Source: Vineibacter terrae (lineage in GTDB: Bacteria > Pseudomonadota > Alphaproteobacteria > Reyranellales > Reyranellaceae). Taken from it: a DNA stretch of 64,000 bases. Position numbers and translations under genes: made by a program. The stretch covers positions 1 through 64,000 of the forward strand of contig NZ_VDUZ01000030.1 of NCBI RefSeq assembly GCF_008039615.1. The letters run 5' to 3'. This document shows positions 44,181-56,121 of the stretch, piece by piece (the first letter of the stretch is position 1; every line of letters begins with the position of its first letter). The notes under the pieces were generated by a model, which searched no databases, had not been told where the DNA came from, and saw nothing but the letters and a program-made list of their open reading frames with translations.

Positions 44181-45167
44181 ATGGACGATTTGCTTACTGT
44201 TCTACGCACGGTGGCCGAGGAGACGCGGCTGCGCATCCTCGCCCTGGCGGCGCGCGACCAGCTCACGGTCAGCGAGTTCGTGGACATCCTGGGCCAGTCG
44301 CAACCGCGTGTGTCACGACACCTGAAGCTGCTGGTCGAGGCCGGCCTGCTGGAGCGCATCCGGGAAGGGCAATGGGCCTACTTCCGGCTGGTGCGCGACC
44401 TGGGGGCCAGCCAGTCCCTCGTCCGCGACGTCATAGACCGCCTGCCGCTGGACAACGCCATGCTCGCCGCCGACCAGGCGCGGCTCAGCGACCTCAAGCG
44501 CCGGCGCGAGAACCGCGCCATCGCCTATTTCCGGCAGAACGCTCAGCGCTGGGACCAGCTGCGCGCTCTGCACGTCGCCGACACCGAGATCGAGGCGACG
44601 CTGCTGGCGCAGCTACCCGAGGACACCGAGTCGCTGCTGGACATCGGCACCGGCACCGGGCGCATCCTGGAAGTGCTGGCGCCGCACGTGGAGCATGCCG
44701 TCGGCATCGACCAGTCGCGAGAGATGCTGGCGGTCGCGCGCACCAACCTGGCGCGCCTGGGCAACGGCCATGTCGAGATCCGGCAGGCCGACATGTATGC
44801 CCTGCCACTTCCGTCGATGTCCGTCGACGTCGTGACGATCCACCAGGTGCTGCACTACGCCGAGGACCCTGCCGCGGTGCTGCGCGAGGCGGCACGCGTT
44901 CTGAAGCCCGGCGGCACCATGCTGGTCGTCGATTTCGCGCCGCATGACCTGGTCGAGCTGCGCCGCGAGCACGCGCATGTGCATCTCGGCTTCGCCGACA
45001 ACCAGGTGGCAGGCTGGCTCGCCGCTGCCGGCCTGCTGGGCGATCCGCCGATCCACCTGCCTGGGCGCAAGCTGATGGTCGGGATCTGGCGCGCGCGCCG
45101 CCCCGAGCGACGCGAGCCGGCGGCGTTGTCCGATGGCCCGGCGCCCAATCACGGCGGCATCAGCTGA
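44181..45167 (+). CDS. sahR: ArsR-type regulator fused to SAM-dependent methyltransferase domain (SahR-like)
   Basis: A 328-residue protein. An ArsR winged helix (about 1-95: VAEETRLRILALAARDQLTV and QPRVSRHLKLLVEAGLLERI) is followed by a Rossmann methyltransferase domain (about 140-300: LLDIGTGTGRILE, then the acidic loop VGIDQSREML and VTIHQVLHYAEDP). Proteins of this architecture beside metF/metH sense S-adenosylhomocysteine and repress methionine-cycle genes (SahR). The start at 44181 was preferred over an upstream frame at 44097 because the HTH begins there and the operator lies just before. metF follows after 21 bp. Confidence 0.85.
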   Translation: MDDLLTVLRTVAEETRLRILALAARDQLTVSEFVDILGQSQPRVSRHLKLLVEAGLLERIREGQWAYFRLVRDLGASQSLVRDVIDRLPLDNAMLAADQARLSDLKRRRENRAIAYFRQNAQRWDQLRALHVADTEIEATLLAQLPEDTESLLDIGTGTGRILEVLAPHVEHAVGIDQSREMLAVARTNLARLGNGHVEIRQADMYALPLPSMSVDVVTIHQVLHYAEDPAAVLREAARVLKPGGTMLVVDFAPHDLVELRREHAHVHLGFADNQVAGWLAAAGLLGDPPIHLPGRKLMVGIWRARRPERREPAALSDGPAPNHGGIS

Positions 45168-45188
45168 CCCCGCAGACAGGAACGTACG

Positions 45189-46118
45189 ATGAGTCCCGAT
45201 ACCGGCCCCCTTTCTGCCGCCATGCCAACCCGCGAGTTTCCGGCCCGCAAGCCGTCAAAGCTCGTCGTGTCGTTCGAGTTCTCGCCGCCGCGCACCGAGG
45301 CGATGGCCCAGACGCTGTGGCAATCCATCGAGCGGCTGGCGCCGCTGCAGCCGGCCTTCATGTCGGTCACCTATGGCGCCGGTGGCTCGACGCGCCAGCG
45401 CACGCACGAGACCGTGGTGCGCATCCGGCGCGAGACCGGCATCGAGCCCGCGGCGCACCTGACTTGTGTGGCGGCCACGCGCGGCGAGATCGACGACATC
45501 GCGCGCGCCTATTGGGATGCCGGCATCCGCCACATCGTGGCGCTGCGGGGCGATCCGCCGCGTGAATCGGGCGGCCAGTATGTGGCGCATCCCGAAGGCT
45601 ACCCCAACGCCGCCGCGCTGGTGGCTGGGCTGAAGCGCATCGGTGACTTCCAGATCAGCGTCGCTGGCTACCCCGAACGGCATCCCGATTCACCCGACGA
45701 CAAGGCTGACCTCGACAATCTGCGGCGCAAGGTCGATGCCGGGGCCGATCGCTGCATCACCCAGTTCTTCTTCGACGTCGACGACTTCCTGCGCTTCCGC
45801 GACCGCGCCACGGCGATGGGAGTGCAGGTGCCGATCGTGCCCGGCATCATGCCGGTCTCGAACTTCGCCGGGATCGCGCGGATGGCAGGCATGTGCGGCG
45901 CCAAGGTCCCGCCTTGGCTCGCCGCCCTGTTCGACGGCCTGGACGACGACGCCGAGACTCGGCGCATGATCGCGGCCACGGTGGCCGGCGACCTCTGCCG
46001 CAAGCTGGAGTCGGAGGGTGTGTCGGCCTTCCATTTCTACACCTTGAACCGTGCCGACCTGACCTACGCGCTGTGCCATCTGCTCGGCGTGCGGCCGGCG
46101 GCGCGGCGTGCGGAGTGA
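45189..46118 (+). CDS. metF: Methylenetetrahydrofolate reductase
   Basis: A 309-residue TIM-barrel flavoprotein that reduces 5,10-methylene-THF to 5-methyl-THF for methionine synthesis. Typical segments are VSFEFSPPRTEAM (catalytic Glu region), VTYGAGGSTRQRTHE, HLTCVAATRGEIDD, RHIVALRGDPP and KVDAGADRCITQFFFDVDDFLRF. About 20 extra residues precede the core. An ATG further in (MPTREFPARK, about 45222) is a possible alternative start. Co-directional with the regulator and both metH parts. Confidence 0.96.
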   Translation: MSPDTGPLSAAMPTREFPARKPSKLVVSFEFSPPRTEAMAQTLWQSIERLAPLQPAFMSVTYGAGGSTRQRTHETVVRIRRETGIEPAAHLTCVAATRGEIDDIARAYWDAGIRHIVALRGDPPRESGGQYVAHPEGYPNAAALVAGLKRIGDFQISVAGYPERHPDSPDDKADLDNLRRKVDAGADRCITQFFFDVDDFLRFRDRATAMGVQVPIVPGIMPVSNFAGIARMAGMCGAKVPPWLAALFDGLDDDAETRRMIAATVAGDLCRKLESEGVSAFHFYTLNRADLTYALCHLLGVRPAARRAE

Positions 46119-46123
46119 CAAGC

Positions 46124-47178
46124 ATGCGACGCGACGCAAAGGCGGATCAGCTGCGCCGGCTGGCTGGCGAGCGGATCCTGGTGAAGGACGGCCCCTACGG
46201 CTCGATGATCCAGACCTATGGCCTGGACGAAGCCGGCTTCCGCGGCGGCCAAGCCTTCACCCATGATCAGAAGGGCAACAACGACCTGCTCAACATCACG
46301 CGCCCCGACGTGATCGGTGAGATCTGCGATGCCTATCTCGCGGCCGGCGCCGACATCGTGGCCACCAACACCTTCAACGCCAACGCCATCAGCCAGGCGG
46401 ACTACGGCACCGAGAGCATGGTGCGCGAGATCAACCTGGCGGCGGCCCGGCTCACGCGCGCGGCTGCCGATCGCTTCAGCGCCGAGACGCCGGACAAGCC
46501 GCGCTTTGTCGCCGGTGCGCTGGGGCCGACGAACAAGACGCTGTCGGTGTCGCCCGACGTCAACAACCCGGGCTACCGCGCCGTCAGCTTCGACGAGGTG
46601 AAGGCCATCTACCGCGAGCAGATCGACGGCCTGCTCGATGGCGGCGTCGACTTCATCCTGATCGAGACCGTGTTCGACACGCTCAACGCCAAGGCCGCCA
46701 TCGTGGCGGCCGACGAGGCGGCGGAAGAGCGCGGCGAGGAGCTGCCGGTGATGGTCTCCATGACGCTCACCGATCTCGCCGGCCGCAACATCTCGGGCCA
46801 GACCGTCGAGGCGTTCTGGCACTCGGTGCGCCACATCCGGCCGCTGACCATGGGCATGAACTGCTCGTTCGGTGCCACCGAGCTGCATCCCTATGTCGGC
46901 GTGCTGAACGCACAGGTCGACACGCTCTTGTGCGTCTACCCCAACGCCGGCCTGCCCAATGACATGGGCGCCTATGACGAGGCCCCCGAGACCACAGGGC
47001 GCCTGGTGCGCGGCTGGGCCGAGAGCGGCTGGCTCAACATCGTGGGCGGCTGCTGCGGCACGACGCCCGATCATATTCGCGCGATCGCCCAGGCCGTGAA
47101 GGGCCTGGCGCCGCGCACGCCCACCGTTCTGCCGCCCGCGCTGCGTCTGTCGGGCATGGAAGCTGCGAGTTTCTTCTG

Positions 47179-47179
<1 letters not shown>
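46124..47179 (+). CDS. metH: Methionine synthase, homocysteine-binding part (split MetH, N-terminal)
   Basis: A 351-residue homocysteine S-methyltransferase barrel. The zinc ligands are Cys247 (MGMNCSFGA) and Cys310/Cys311 (VGGCCGTTP), the NCS and CC pattern of MetH and BHMT. It equals the first module of full-length MetH and ends after [10 protein letters not shown], where the fused enzyme continues into the folate module. The next gene starts within its stop codon (TGATG). It follows metF by 5 bp. In many alphaproteobacteria MetH is split at this point. Confidence 0.93.
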
Positions 47180-49803
<2,624 letters not shown>

Positions 49804-49854
49804 CTCTTTCCTGTCTGCCCGGCCTATCAGACGCTTCCACGCATCGACCTCCGT

Positions 49855-49901
49855 GCAAAGGCCTTCATGGTTCGACAAGCTCACCATGAAGGCGTCTTTG
49901 C
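49855..49901. terminator. Bidirectional hairpin / REP-like repeat after metH
   Basis: GCCTTCATGG and CCATGAAGGC flank the loop TTCGACAAGCTCA; GCAAAG and CTTTGC extend the stem with a small bulge. It separates the convergent metH and binding-protein genes. The loop sequence TTCGACAAGCTCA is a motif I recall from many proteobacterial intergenic repeats, so this is probably a dispersed element that also serves as a terminator. Confidence 0.65.
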
Positions 49902-49921
49902 GCTGAAGTTTCCCATCAACC

Positions 49922-50935
49922 TTACTTGCCGATGCAGGTCCCCGCGGTCTCGGGCGTGCAGACATCGAGGCCGGTATAGGTCGGGTCTTTCGGCGCCGGC
50001 TTGCCGTCCTTGATGTCCTTCAGGAACAGCATGGTCCGGTAGCCCATCTCGGCCGGCCGCTGCCCGACCTGGCCCTTCGAGAGCCCGGCCTTCAACAGGT
50101 CCATCTGCACCGGCAGCGTGTCGGCGACAACCAGCGCAAGAGAGCCGTCCTTGATGCGCGCCTTGTACTTCTCAGCGACCCGCTTGTAGGCCTGCGGGAT
50201 GAACTGCGGGAAGCCGCCGGTCGGGATGAAGGCATCCAGCTTCGGGAACTTGCCCAGGATATCTTCCATCTGCTGCACCGACAGCGGGAAGTCGTCGTTC
50301 GTATAGAGCGGGCAGCCTGCCACTTCGGACCAGCCGTTCTGGCCCGTGAGCCGCGTGCCGGGCGCCTGCGCGCTCTTCGCGCCAGCCAGCGTGTCACGGA
50401 TGCCCTGCATGCGCTCATTGTGGTTGGCTGCCGCGGCGCCGCCCGATTGGATGCAGATCGTGCCGCCCTTGGGCTTGATCTTCTGGGCAAGCTTCGCAAG
50501 GTTCACGCCGATCTCGTAGTTGTGCGTCCCGACATACGCGATGCGCAGCGCCTTGTCCTTCTCCAGGAGGTCGCTGTCCCAGGTCAGCACGGGGATGCCT
50601 GCCGCCTTGGCGCCTTCGAGCGCCTTACCCATGGCCGCCGCATTGGACGGCGATACGGCAATGCCGTCGACCTTCTTGGCGATGAGGTCGTTGACCACCT
50701 GCACCTGCTCCTCGCCGCCGCCATGCTCTCCCGGCCCGATGTAGAGGCATTCGACCGCGCCCTTGAGCTCTCGTTCGGCCTTCTTGCAACCGTCACGTGC
50801 CTGGTCGAAGAACGGATTGTTCATGTTCTTCGGGACAAGGGCGAAGACATACTTCTTGGATTGGGCCTCAGCGTCCTGGCTCATGGCGAGGACCGCAGCC
50901 GCCGCAATCGTTGCGTTGAGCAATTTGCCGATCAT
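49922..50935 (-). CDS. Sugar/polyol ABC transporter substrate-binding protein (probably inositol)
   Basis: A 337-residue periplasmic binding protein of the ribose/xylose-binding (Peripla_BP_4) type. A signal peptide (LLNATIAAAAVLAMSQDAEAQ, cut near 25) is followed by YVFALVPKNMNNPFFDQARDG and the GIAVSPSNAAAM and IPVLTWDSD segments. It is the last gene of the importer ATPase (52691), permease (51951), binding protein (50935). The iol genes next door make myo-inositol the likely ligand, parallel to IbpA of Caulobacter (inference). Confidence 0.9.
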   Translation of the reverse strand: MIGKLLNATIAAAAVLAMSQDAEAQSKKYVFALVPKNMNNPFFDQARDGCKKAERELKGAVECLYIGPGEHGGGEEQVQVVNDLIAKKVDGIAVSPSNAAAMGKALEGAKAAGIPVLTWDSDLLEKDKALRIAYVGTHNYEIGVNLAKLAQKIKPKGGTICIQSGGAAAANHNERMQGIRDTLAGAKSAQAPGTRLTGQNGWSEVAGCPLYTNDDFPLSVQQMEDILGKFPKLDAFIPTGGFPQFIPQAYKRVAEKYKARIKDGSLALVVADTLPVQMDLLKAGLSKGQVGQRPAEMGYRTMLFLKDIKDGKPAPKDPTYTGLDVCTPETAGTCIGK

Positions 50936-50979
50936 TGGACCCTCCCTTCGCAGGCGATGTGGACCGATCGGGCCTCCGC

Positions 50980-51951
50980 TCAGTCGGTCCGGCTTCCACG
51001 GATCCGCTCGAGCAGAACCGCGAGAACGATGAAGGCGCCGACAAAAGCGCCCTGCCAGTTGGAGTCGATACCGGCCATCAGCAGGCTGTTGCGGATGACC
51101 TCGATCAGCGTCGCGCCGATGAACGCCGCGAAGGCGCCGCCCTCACCGCCCATCAGATTGGCGCCGCCGATCACTGCCGAGGCGATGACCCGCAGCTCAT
51201 AGCCCGTCCCGAGCGCATTGATGGCCGATCCCTGCCACCCGACCACCATGATCGCCGCGATGGCCGATGTCAGCGCGCAGAGGATGTAGGCCTGGAGCTT
51301 GATCCGGTTGACGGGAACGCCGGCGAGCCGCGCCGCCGCCTCGTTGCCGCCGATGGCGTAGAGGTGTCGTCCCCAGGGGGTGAAGCGGAAGACGAAGCCG
51401 AAGACCAGGGTCATGGCTACCAGCAGCCAGACCATGTTCGACAGGCCCAGGATCTCGCCGCCACCGATGGCGATGAACATGTCGCCGTCGGGTCCGAACT
51501 CGTAGATCATCTTGTTTTCCGATAGCACGACCGCGAAGGACCGTGCCGCAGCCAGCATGCCCAGCGTGACGACGAACGACGGCAGCCCGACATAGGCGAT
51601 CAGCACGCCGTTGACGATGCCGCAGAGCGCGCCCGCCCCGAGTCCGGCCAGGACCGCCAGCCACCACGGATAGCCGGCCTGCAGGACCAGGCCGCAGATG
51701 ATGCCCGCAAGGCCCATCACCGAGCCGACCGACAGGTCGATGCCGCCCGTGATGATCACCGCCATCATGCCGAGCGCCATGATGCCGATATAGGCGAAGT
51801 TGCGCGTGATATTGAAGAAGTTGTCGGCCGTCGGGAACGAGGCGGGCTGCAGGTACGTCATCACGGCGCAGATCACGAGCACGGCGACCGTGACCCAGAA
51901 CGGCTGCGCGGCGATCATCTTCCCGATGAAAGACTCGCCCGCGGTCTTCAT
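50980..51951 (-). CDS. Sugar/polyol ABC transporter permease, RbsC-like (probably inositol)
   Basis: A 323-residue permease with eight to ten hydrophobic helices and RbsC-family strings (GGIDLSVGSVMGLAGIICG near 70; VPVNRIKLQAYILCALTSAI near 215; VIGGANLMGGEGGAFAAFIGATL near 260). Its ATG shares one base with the ATPase stop (TGATG), so the genes are coupled. The binding-protein gene follows by 44 bp. Confidence 0.92.
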   Translation of the reverse strand: MKTAGESFIGKMIAAQPFWVTVAVLVICAVMTYLQPASFPTADNFFNITRNFAYIGIMALGMMAVIITGGIDLSVGSVMGLAGIICGLVLQAGYPWWLAVLAGLGAGALCGIVNGVLIAYVGLPSFVVTLGMLAAARSFAVVLSENKMIYEFGPDGDMFIAIGGGEILGLSNMVWLLVAMTLVFGFVFRFTPWGRHLYAIGGNEAAARLAGVPVNRIKLQAYILCALTSAIAAIMVVGWQGSAINALGTGYELRVIASAVIGGANLMGGEGGAFAAFIGATLIEVIRNSLLMAGIDSNWQGAFVGAFIVLAVLLERIRGSRTD

Positions 51952-52691
51952 CAGGCGGTTCCAATGGCGCCGGTGATCAGGCCGGTCACTTCCTCCGGCG
52001 AGCTGTCCTGGATGGGCTTGTCGGCGACCTTGCGGCCGCGCCGCAGCACGACGACGCGGTCGGCGACCTCAAAGACGTCGGGCATGCGGTGGCTGATCAG
52101 CACGATGGCCATGCCCTGCTCGCGCAATCGCCGCAGCAGATCGAGGACCTCGGCGACCTGCCGCACGCTGATCGCCGCCGTGGGCTCGTCCATCAGGACG
52201 ATCCTGGCTTGCGACAAGTGCGTGCGCGCGATCGCGACCGCCTGGCGCTGACCGCCGGACATCATGCGTACCGTCTCGGCCGGCCGCGTTTCCGACTTCA
52301 GCTCGGCGAACAGCTCACGCGACCGCTCGTTCATGGCCCGGTTGTCCAGGATGCGGAAAGGACCAAAGCCGCGCGTCTTCTCGCGGGCCAGGAAGACATT
52401 GGCCGACGCCGTCAGGTTGTTGCACAATGCGAGGTCCTGATAGACCACCTCGATGCCGGCGGCGCGCGCATCGCCTGGCTTGTGGAAATGGACCGGCCGC
52501 CCTTCCAGCAGGATCGTGCCGCCCGATGGCGGGAAGTTGCCGGCGATGATCTTGACGAGGGTCGATTTGCCGGCGCCGTTGTCCCCCATCAGCCCGACAA
52601 TCTCGCCGCGCTCGAGCGCGAAATCGACATGCGACAACGCTTCGATGGCACCGAAGTGCTTGGAGATCGTCTTGAGCTCGAGAGCGGCCAC
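51951..52691 (-). CDS. Sugar/polyol ABC transporter ATP-binding protein (single NBD)
   Basis: A 246-residue ATPase with one nucleotide-binding domain: Walker [17 protein letters not shown] (near 35), signature MMSGGQRQAVAIARTH, Walker B IVLMDEPTAAI and H-loop VLISHRMPDV. RbsA-type ATPases normally carry two domains; this half-size form resembles FrcA of fructose importers and would act as a homodimer. It starts about 100 bp after the small monooxygenase-like gene. Confidence 0.92.
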   Translation of the reverse strand: MAALELKTISKHFGAIEALSHVDFALERGEIVGLMGDNGAGKSTLVKIIAGNFPPSGGTILLEGRPVHFHKPGDARAAGIEVVYQDLALCNNLTASANVFLAREKTRGFGPFRILDNRAMNERSRELFAELKSETRPAETVRMMSGGQRQAVAIARTHLSQARIVLMDEPTAAISVRQVAEVLDLLRRLREQGMAIVLISHRMPDVFEVADRVVVLRRGRKVADKPIQDSSPEEVTGLITGAIGTA

Positions 52692-52790
52692 CGATCCTCC
52701 CTTATTCGTTGTGAAAACCCTAAGCGGGCGTCTTCGCGCCTGTCCAGTGAAAATCAGATTGGTGCGGCCGATCCCAGCGCCACCACGAGC

Positions 52791-53147
52791 TCAGCTTCCC
52801 TCGATCTCTTCGTAAGCCGTGAAGGTGATCCGGTCCGGGGTCCGATCGAGAAGCGGCGCAAGGATTTCCTCTTCCCAGATCCGCCAGTTCGCGGGGTATG
52901 CGTCGAAACGCCTGGGGTGCTCGGGTGTCCCCCACAGAAGCTGCCACGCGTCGCGGCTTTCATAGATCCAGACGGCCGCGTACCTGCCGGCCCGCGCGCC
53001 CTTGATTCCCTTGACGACGTGGTGAGCGACGAGACCGGGCAGCCGAAGCAGGCCGCGTGCTTTCGCATCTTGAATTGCCCGCTCGAAGGCGCCGGCGTCG
53101 ATGCCGGGCTTCAGCTCATACTCGTGAATGCTGACGATCTTCGGCAT
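52791..53147 (-). CDS. Small dimeric alpha/beta-barrel protein (monooxygenase/NIPSNAP-like)
   Basis: A 118-residue protein starting MPKIVSIHEYELKPGIDAGAFERAI, with VVKGIKGARAGRYAAVWIYESRDAW and WRIWEEEILAPLLD. The beta-alpha-beta pattern and size resemble antibiotic-biosynthesis-monooxygenase or NIPSNAP-type ferredoxin-like dimers. AGGAAG precedes the ATG. It is sandwiched between the broken iolG and the importer genes on the same strand, so it was probably co-transcribed with inositol catabolism. Its function there is unknown. Confidence 0.7.
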   Translation of the reverse strand: MPKIVSIHEYELKPGIDAGAFERAIQDAKARGLLRLPGLVAHHVVKGIKGARAGRYAAVWIYESRDAWQLLWGTPEHPRRFDAYPANWRIWEEEILAPLLDRTPDRITFTAYEEIEGS

Positions 53148-53174
53148 TGTGGCTTCCTTTACGCTGGGGGACCC

Positions 53175-54188
53175 TCAGCGGGGGCTGATGGCCACCGTCT
53201 TGCCCGTCCGGTGCGACCGCAGCGCAGCATCGGCCAGCAGTAGCGCCCGCCGTCCGTCGTGAACACTGACGGACGGCTTGCGATGGGCCAAGATCGTGTC
53301 GATGAAGTCATCGACTTAGTGCAAATAGGCGTCCGCATAACGCTCGACAAAAAAATGCAGAAGCGGATCGCGGGCATCCGTGGTCACGGCGTTCGACTTC
53401 AAGACGGCCGTAGGCCGCAGATTGTCGGAGCGGACCATGCCCCGGGAACCGAACACCTCGATCCGCTGATCATAGCCGTACGCGGCGCGCCGGCTGTTGT
53501 TGATATGACAGAGCGACCCCCGCCGCGTTGTCAGGATGACCATGGCGGTGTCAACATCGCCGGCCCTACCGATGCCGCGATCGACGCGACAGCTCGCCTT
53601 GGCCACCACCTCGACCGGTTCCTCGCCCAGCAGCCAGCGGGCCAGATCGAAGTCGTGAATCATCATGTCGCGGAACAGGCCGCCGGACACCTTGATGTAT
53701 GCCGCCGGCGGCGGCTCCGGGTCGCGACTGGTGATGACGATCATCTCGACGTCACCGACATCGCCGTTGCGGATCGCCGCACGGATCGCGCGGTTTGTGG
53801 GATCGAAACGGCGGTTGAAGCCGATCGCCACCGGGACACGGTGCTTCTCAAGCGCGGCAAGACAACGGTCGACCCGCTTGATGTCGAGATCGATCGGCTT
53901 CTCGCACAGCACGGCCTTGCCCATGCGCGCCGAGGCCATGATGAGGTCGACATGCGTGTTCGTCGACGAGGCGATCACGACCGCGTCGATCTCCCGATCG
54001 GCGAGCGCGGTGGTCGCGTCAGGTGACGTCCGGGCGCCGACCTGTCGCGCCAGGACGGCTGCAGCCCTGGCCACAGGATCGACGACATACTTGATTCGGG
54101 CGCGTGGATGGGCCGCGATGTTTCGCGCGTGCAGCTTGCCGATGCGGCCCGCGCCGAAAATGCAGAAGGTGAGCCTGTCCTTGGCCAT
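53175..54188 (-). pseudogene. iolG: Inositol 2-dehydrogenase (Gfo/Idh/MocA), interrupted by an in-frame stop
   Basis: The gene reads as a normal IolG-type oxidoreductase of 337 codons: FCIFGAGRIGKLHARNIA (Rossmann), CEKPIDLD (the EKP motif, near 97) and the catalytic region GGLFRDMMIHDFDLARWLL. Codon 291, after YADAYLH, is TAA (53316-53318), and the expected C-terminal part VDDFIDTILAHRKPS...DGRRALLLADAAL continues in the same frame to the stop at 53175. One base change (for example GAA to TAA) explains it. Without the last 46 residues the enzyme is probably unstable. The start at 54188 faces divergent iolD. Confidence 0.85.
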
Positions 54189-54274
54189 CGAAGGTCCTCC
54201 CTGCCGGCGCCGGTGACTTGTCGCGAGCGCTACGCTAAGAATATCCTGATCTGCCAACAGTCGGATCGAGCGCG
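54189..54274. promoter_or_regulatory. Divergent iolG/iolD promoter region
   Basis: Only 86 bp separate the two inositol units, so their promoters overlap and could share one regulator. GCCGGCGCCGG and the AT-rich TAAGAATATCC (about 54235-54245) are visible. No IolR or IolQ gene is in the window. Confidence 0.4.
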
Positions 54275-56119
54275 ATGAGCACCGTCCGTCTCACGATGGC
54301 GCAAGCCCTGGTCAAGCACCTGATCGCCCAGCGTACCGTGCTCGACGGCCGGGACGCACCACTGTTCGCAGGCGTGTTCGCGATCTTCGGCCACGGCAAT
54401 GTCACCTGCCTCGGCGAGGCGTTGCAGGCTGCCCAGACCGACCTGCCGACATGGCGCGGCCAGAACGAGCAGTCGATGGCGCTGGCCGCCATCGCCTTCG
54501 CCAAGGCCACACGCCGGCGGCAGATCATGGTGGCAACCAGCTCCATCGGGCCGGGCGCCACCAACATGGTCACCGCTGCCGGCGTGGCACATGCGAACCG
54601 CCTGCCGGTGCTGCTGCTGGCGGGCGACACTTTCGCCAGCCGCCTGCCCGATCCCGTGCTGCAGCAGGTCGAGCATTTCCACGATCCCACGCTCACCGTG
54701 AACGACGCCTTCCGCGCCGTGAGCCGCTACTGGGATCGCATCACGCGGCCCGAGCAGCTCGTCGCCTCGCTGCCGCAGGCGGTGGCGCTGCTGCTCGATC
54801 CGGCCGCGTGTGGGCCGGCCTTCATCGCGCTGCCGCAGGACGTGCAGGGCGAGGCCTTCGACTACCCCGAGGCGTTCTTCGAGCGTCGTGCGCACCTTGT
54901 GCCGCGGCCGCGGCCTGACGCCGCGCAGCTCGCCGCTGCGGCCGGCCTCCTGCGCACCGCACGGCAACCGTTGCTGATCGCCGGCGGCGGCATTCGCTAT
55001 GCGCTGGCGGAGGCCGAGCTGGCCGCCTTCGCGGAGCGCCACAATATCCCGATCGCCGAGACCGTGGCCGGGCGGGGTGTCCTGCCCCACGTCCACCCGT
55101 TGAATGTCGGCCCTCTGGGCGTGATCGGCGCGGCTTCAGCCAACGCGCTGGCGGCGACAGCCGACGTCGTGCTGGCGGTGGGCACGCGCCTGCAGGATTT
55201 CATCACCGGCTCCTGGAGCGTGTTCCAGAACCCGGGCTTCCGCTTGATCACCCTGAACGCCGCGCGCGCCGATGCCTACAAGCACGGCGCTCTTGCCGTC
55301 ATCGGCGACGCGCAGGCTGGATTGGCAGAGCTCTCCGCGGACCTCGGCAACTGGCGGGCGCCCGTTGCCTGGCGCCGGCGTGCGCAGGATGAATACAAAG
55401 CGTGGAATAGCACGATCGACCAGCATGCCGGCCCGACCAATGCGACGCCGCCCTCCTACGCCCAGGTTGTCGGCGCCATCAACCGCAAGGCAGCAGAGAC
55501 CGACATGGTGGTCACCGCGGCCGGCGGACTGCCGGGCGAGTTGACCAAGAACTGGCGGGTCAAATCGGTCGGCACGTTCGACTGCGAATTCGGCTTTTCC
55601 TGCATGGGCTACGAGATCGCCGGCGGCTGGGGCATCAAGATGGCGCACCCCGATCGCGACGTCATCGTGCTCGTCGGCGACGGCTCGTACCTCATGATGA
55701 ACTCGGACATCTACAGCACGGTGCTCACCGGCCACAAGCTCATCATCGTCGTCTGCGATAATGGTGGCTATGCCGTGATCAACCGCCTGCAGACCTCAAA
55801 GGGCAGCCCGCCGTTCAACAATCTGGTCGAGCATTGCCGCACTGTGCGGCAGGTCGGCGTCGATTTCGCCCGACATGCGCAGGCGATGGGCGCCCTGGGT
55901 GAACGGGTCGTGTCGATCGCCGATCTGGAGCAGGCCTTCGAGCGGGCGAAGGACGCCGACCGCACCTATGTCATCGACATCAAGGTCAACGCCTCGCAAT
56001 GGACCCCGGGCGATGCCTGGTGGGATGTCGGCGTACCCGAGGTCAGCCCGCGTGAGGCCGTGCGCCAGGCATCGGCGGATCATGCCGAAGCCAGGAAAAA
56101 GCAGCGGATCGGAGGGTGA
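54275..56119 (+). CDS. iolD: 3D-(3,5/4)-trihydroxycyclohexane-1,2-dione hydrolase
   Basis: A 614-residue thiamine-diphosphate enzyme of the inositol pathway that opens the cyclohexanedione ring to 5-deoxy-glucuronate. It has an N-terminal Pyr domain (VFAIFGHGNVTCLGEALQ, then WRGQNEQSMALAAIAFAK with the activating Glu), a central domain and a C-terminal PP domain with the ThDP motif LVGDGSYLMMNSDIYSTV. Length fits IolD. iolE follows 2 bp later. The neighbouring iolG supplies the first step, although it is broken here. Confidence 0.95.
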   Translation: MSTVRLTMAQALVKHLIAQRTVLDGRDAPLFAGVFAIFGHGNVTCLGEALQAAQTDLPTWRGQNEQSMALAAIAFAKATRRRQIMVATSSIGPGATNMVTAAGVAHANRLPVLLLAGDTFASRLPDPVLQQVEHFHDPTLTVNDAFRAVSRYWDRITRPEQLVASLPQAVALLLDPAACGPAFIALPQDVQGEAFDYPEAFFERRAHLVPRPRPDAAQLAAAAGLLRTARQPLLIAGGGIRYALAEAELAAFAERHNIPIAETVAGRGVLPHVHPLNVGPLGVIGAASANALAATADVVLAVGTRLQDFITGSWSVFQNPGFRLITLNAARADAYKHGALAVIGDAQAGLAELSADLGNWRAPVAWRRRAQDEYKAWNSTIDQHAGPTNATPPSYAQVVGAINRKAAETDMVVTAAGGLPGELTKNWRVKSVGTFDCEFGFSCMGYEIAGGWGIKMAHPDRDVIVLVGDGSYLMMNSDIYSTVLTGHKLIIVVCDNGGYAVINRLQTSKGSPPFNNLVEHCRTVRQVGVDFARHAQAMGALGERVVSIADLEQAFERAKDADRTYVIDIKVNASQWTPGDAWWDVGVPEVSPREAVRQASADHAEARKKQRIGG

Positions 56120-56121
56120 CG

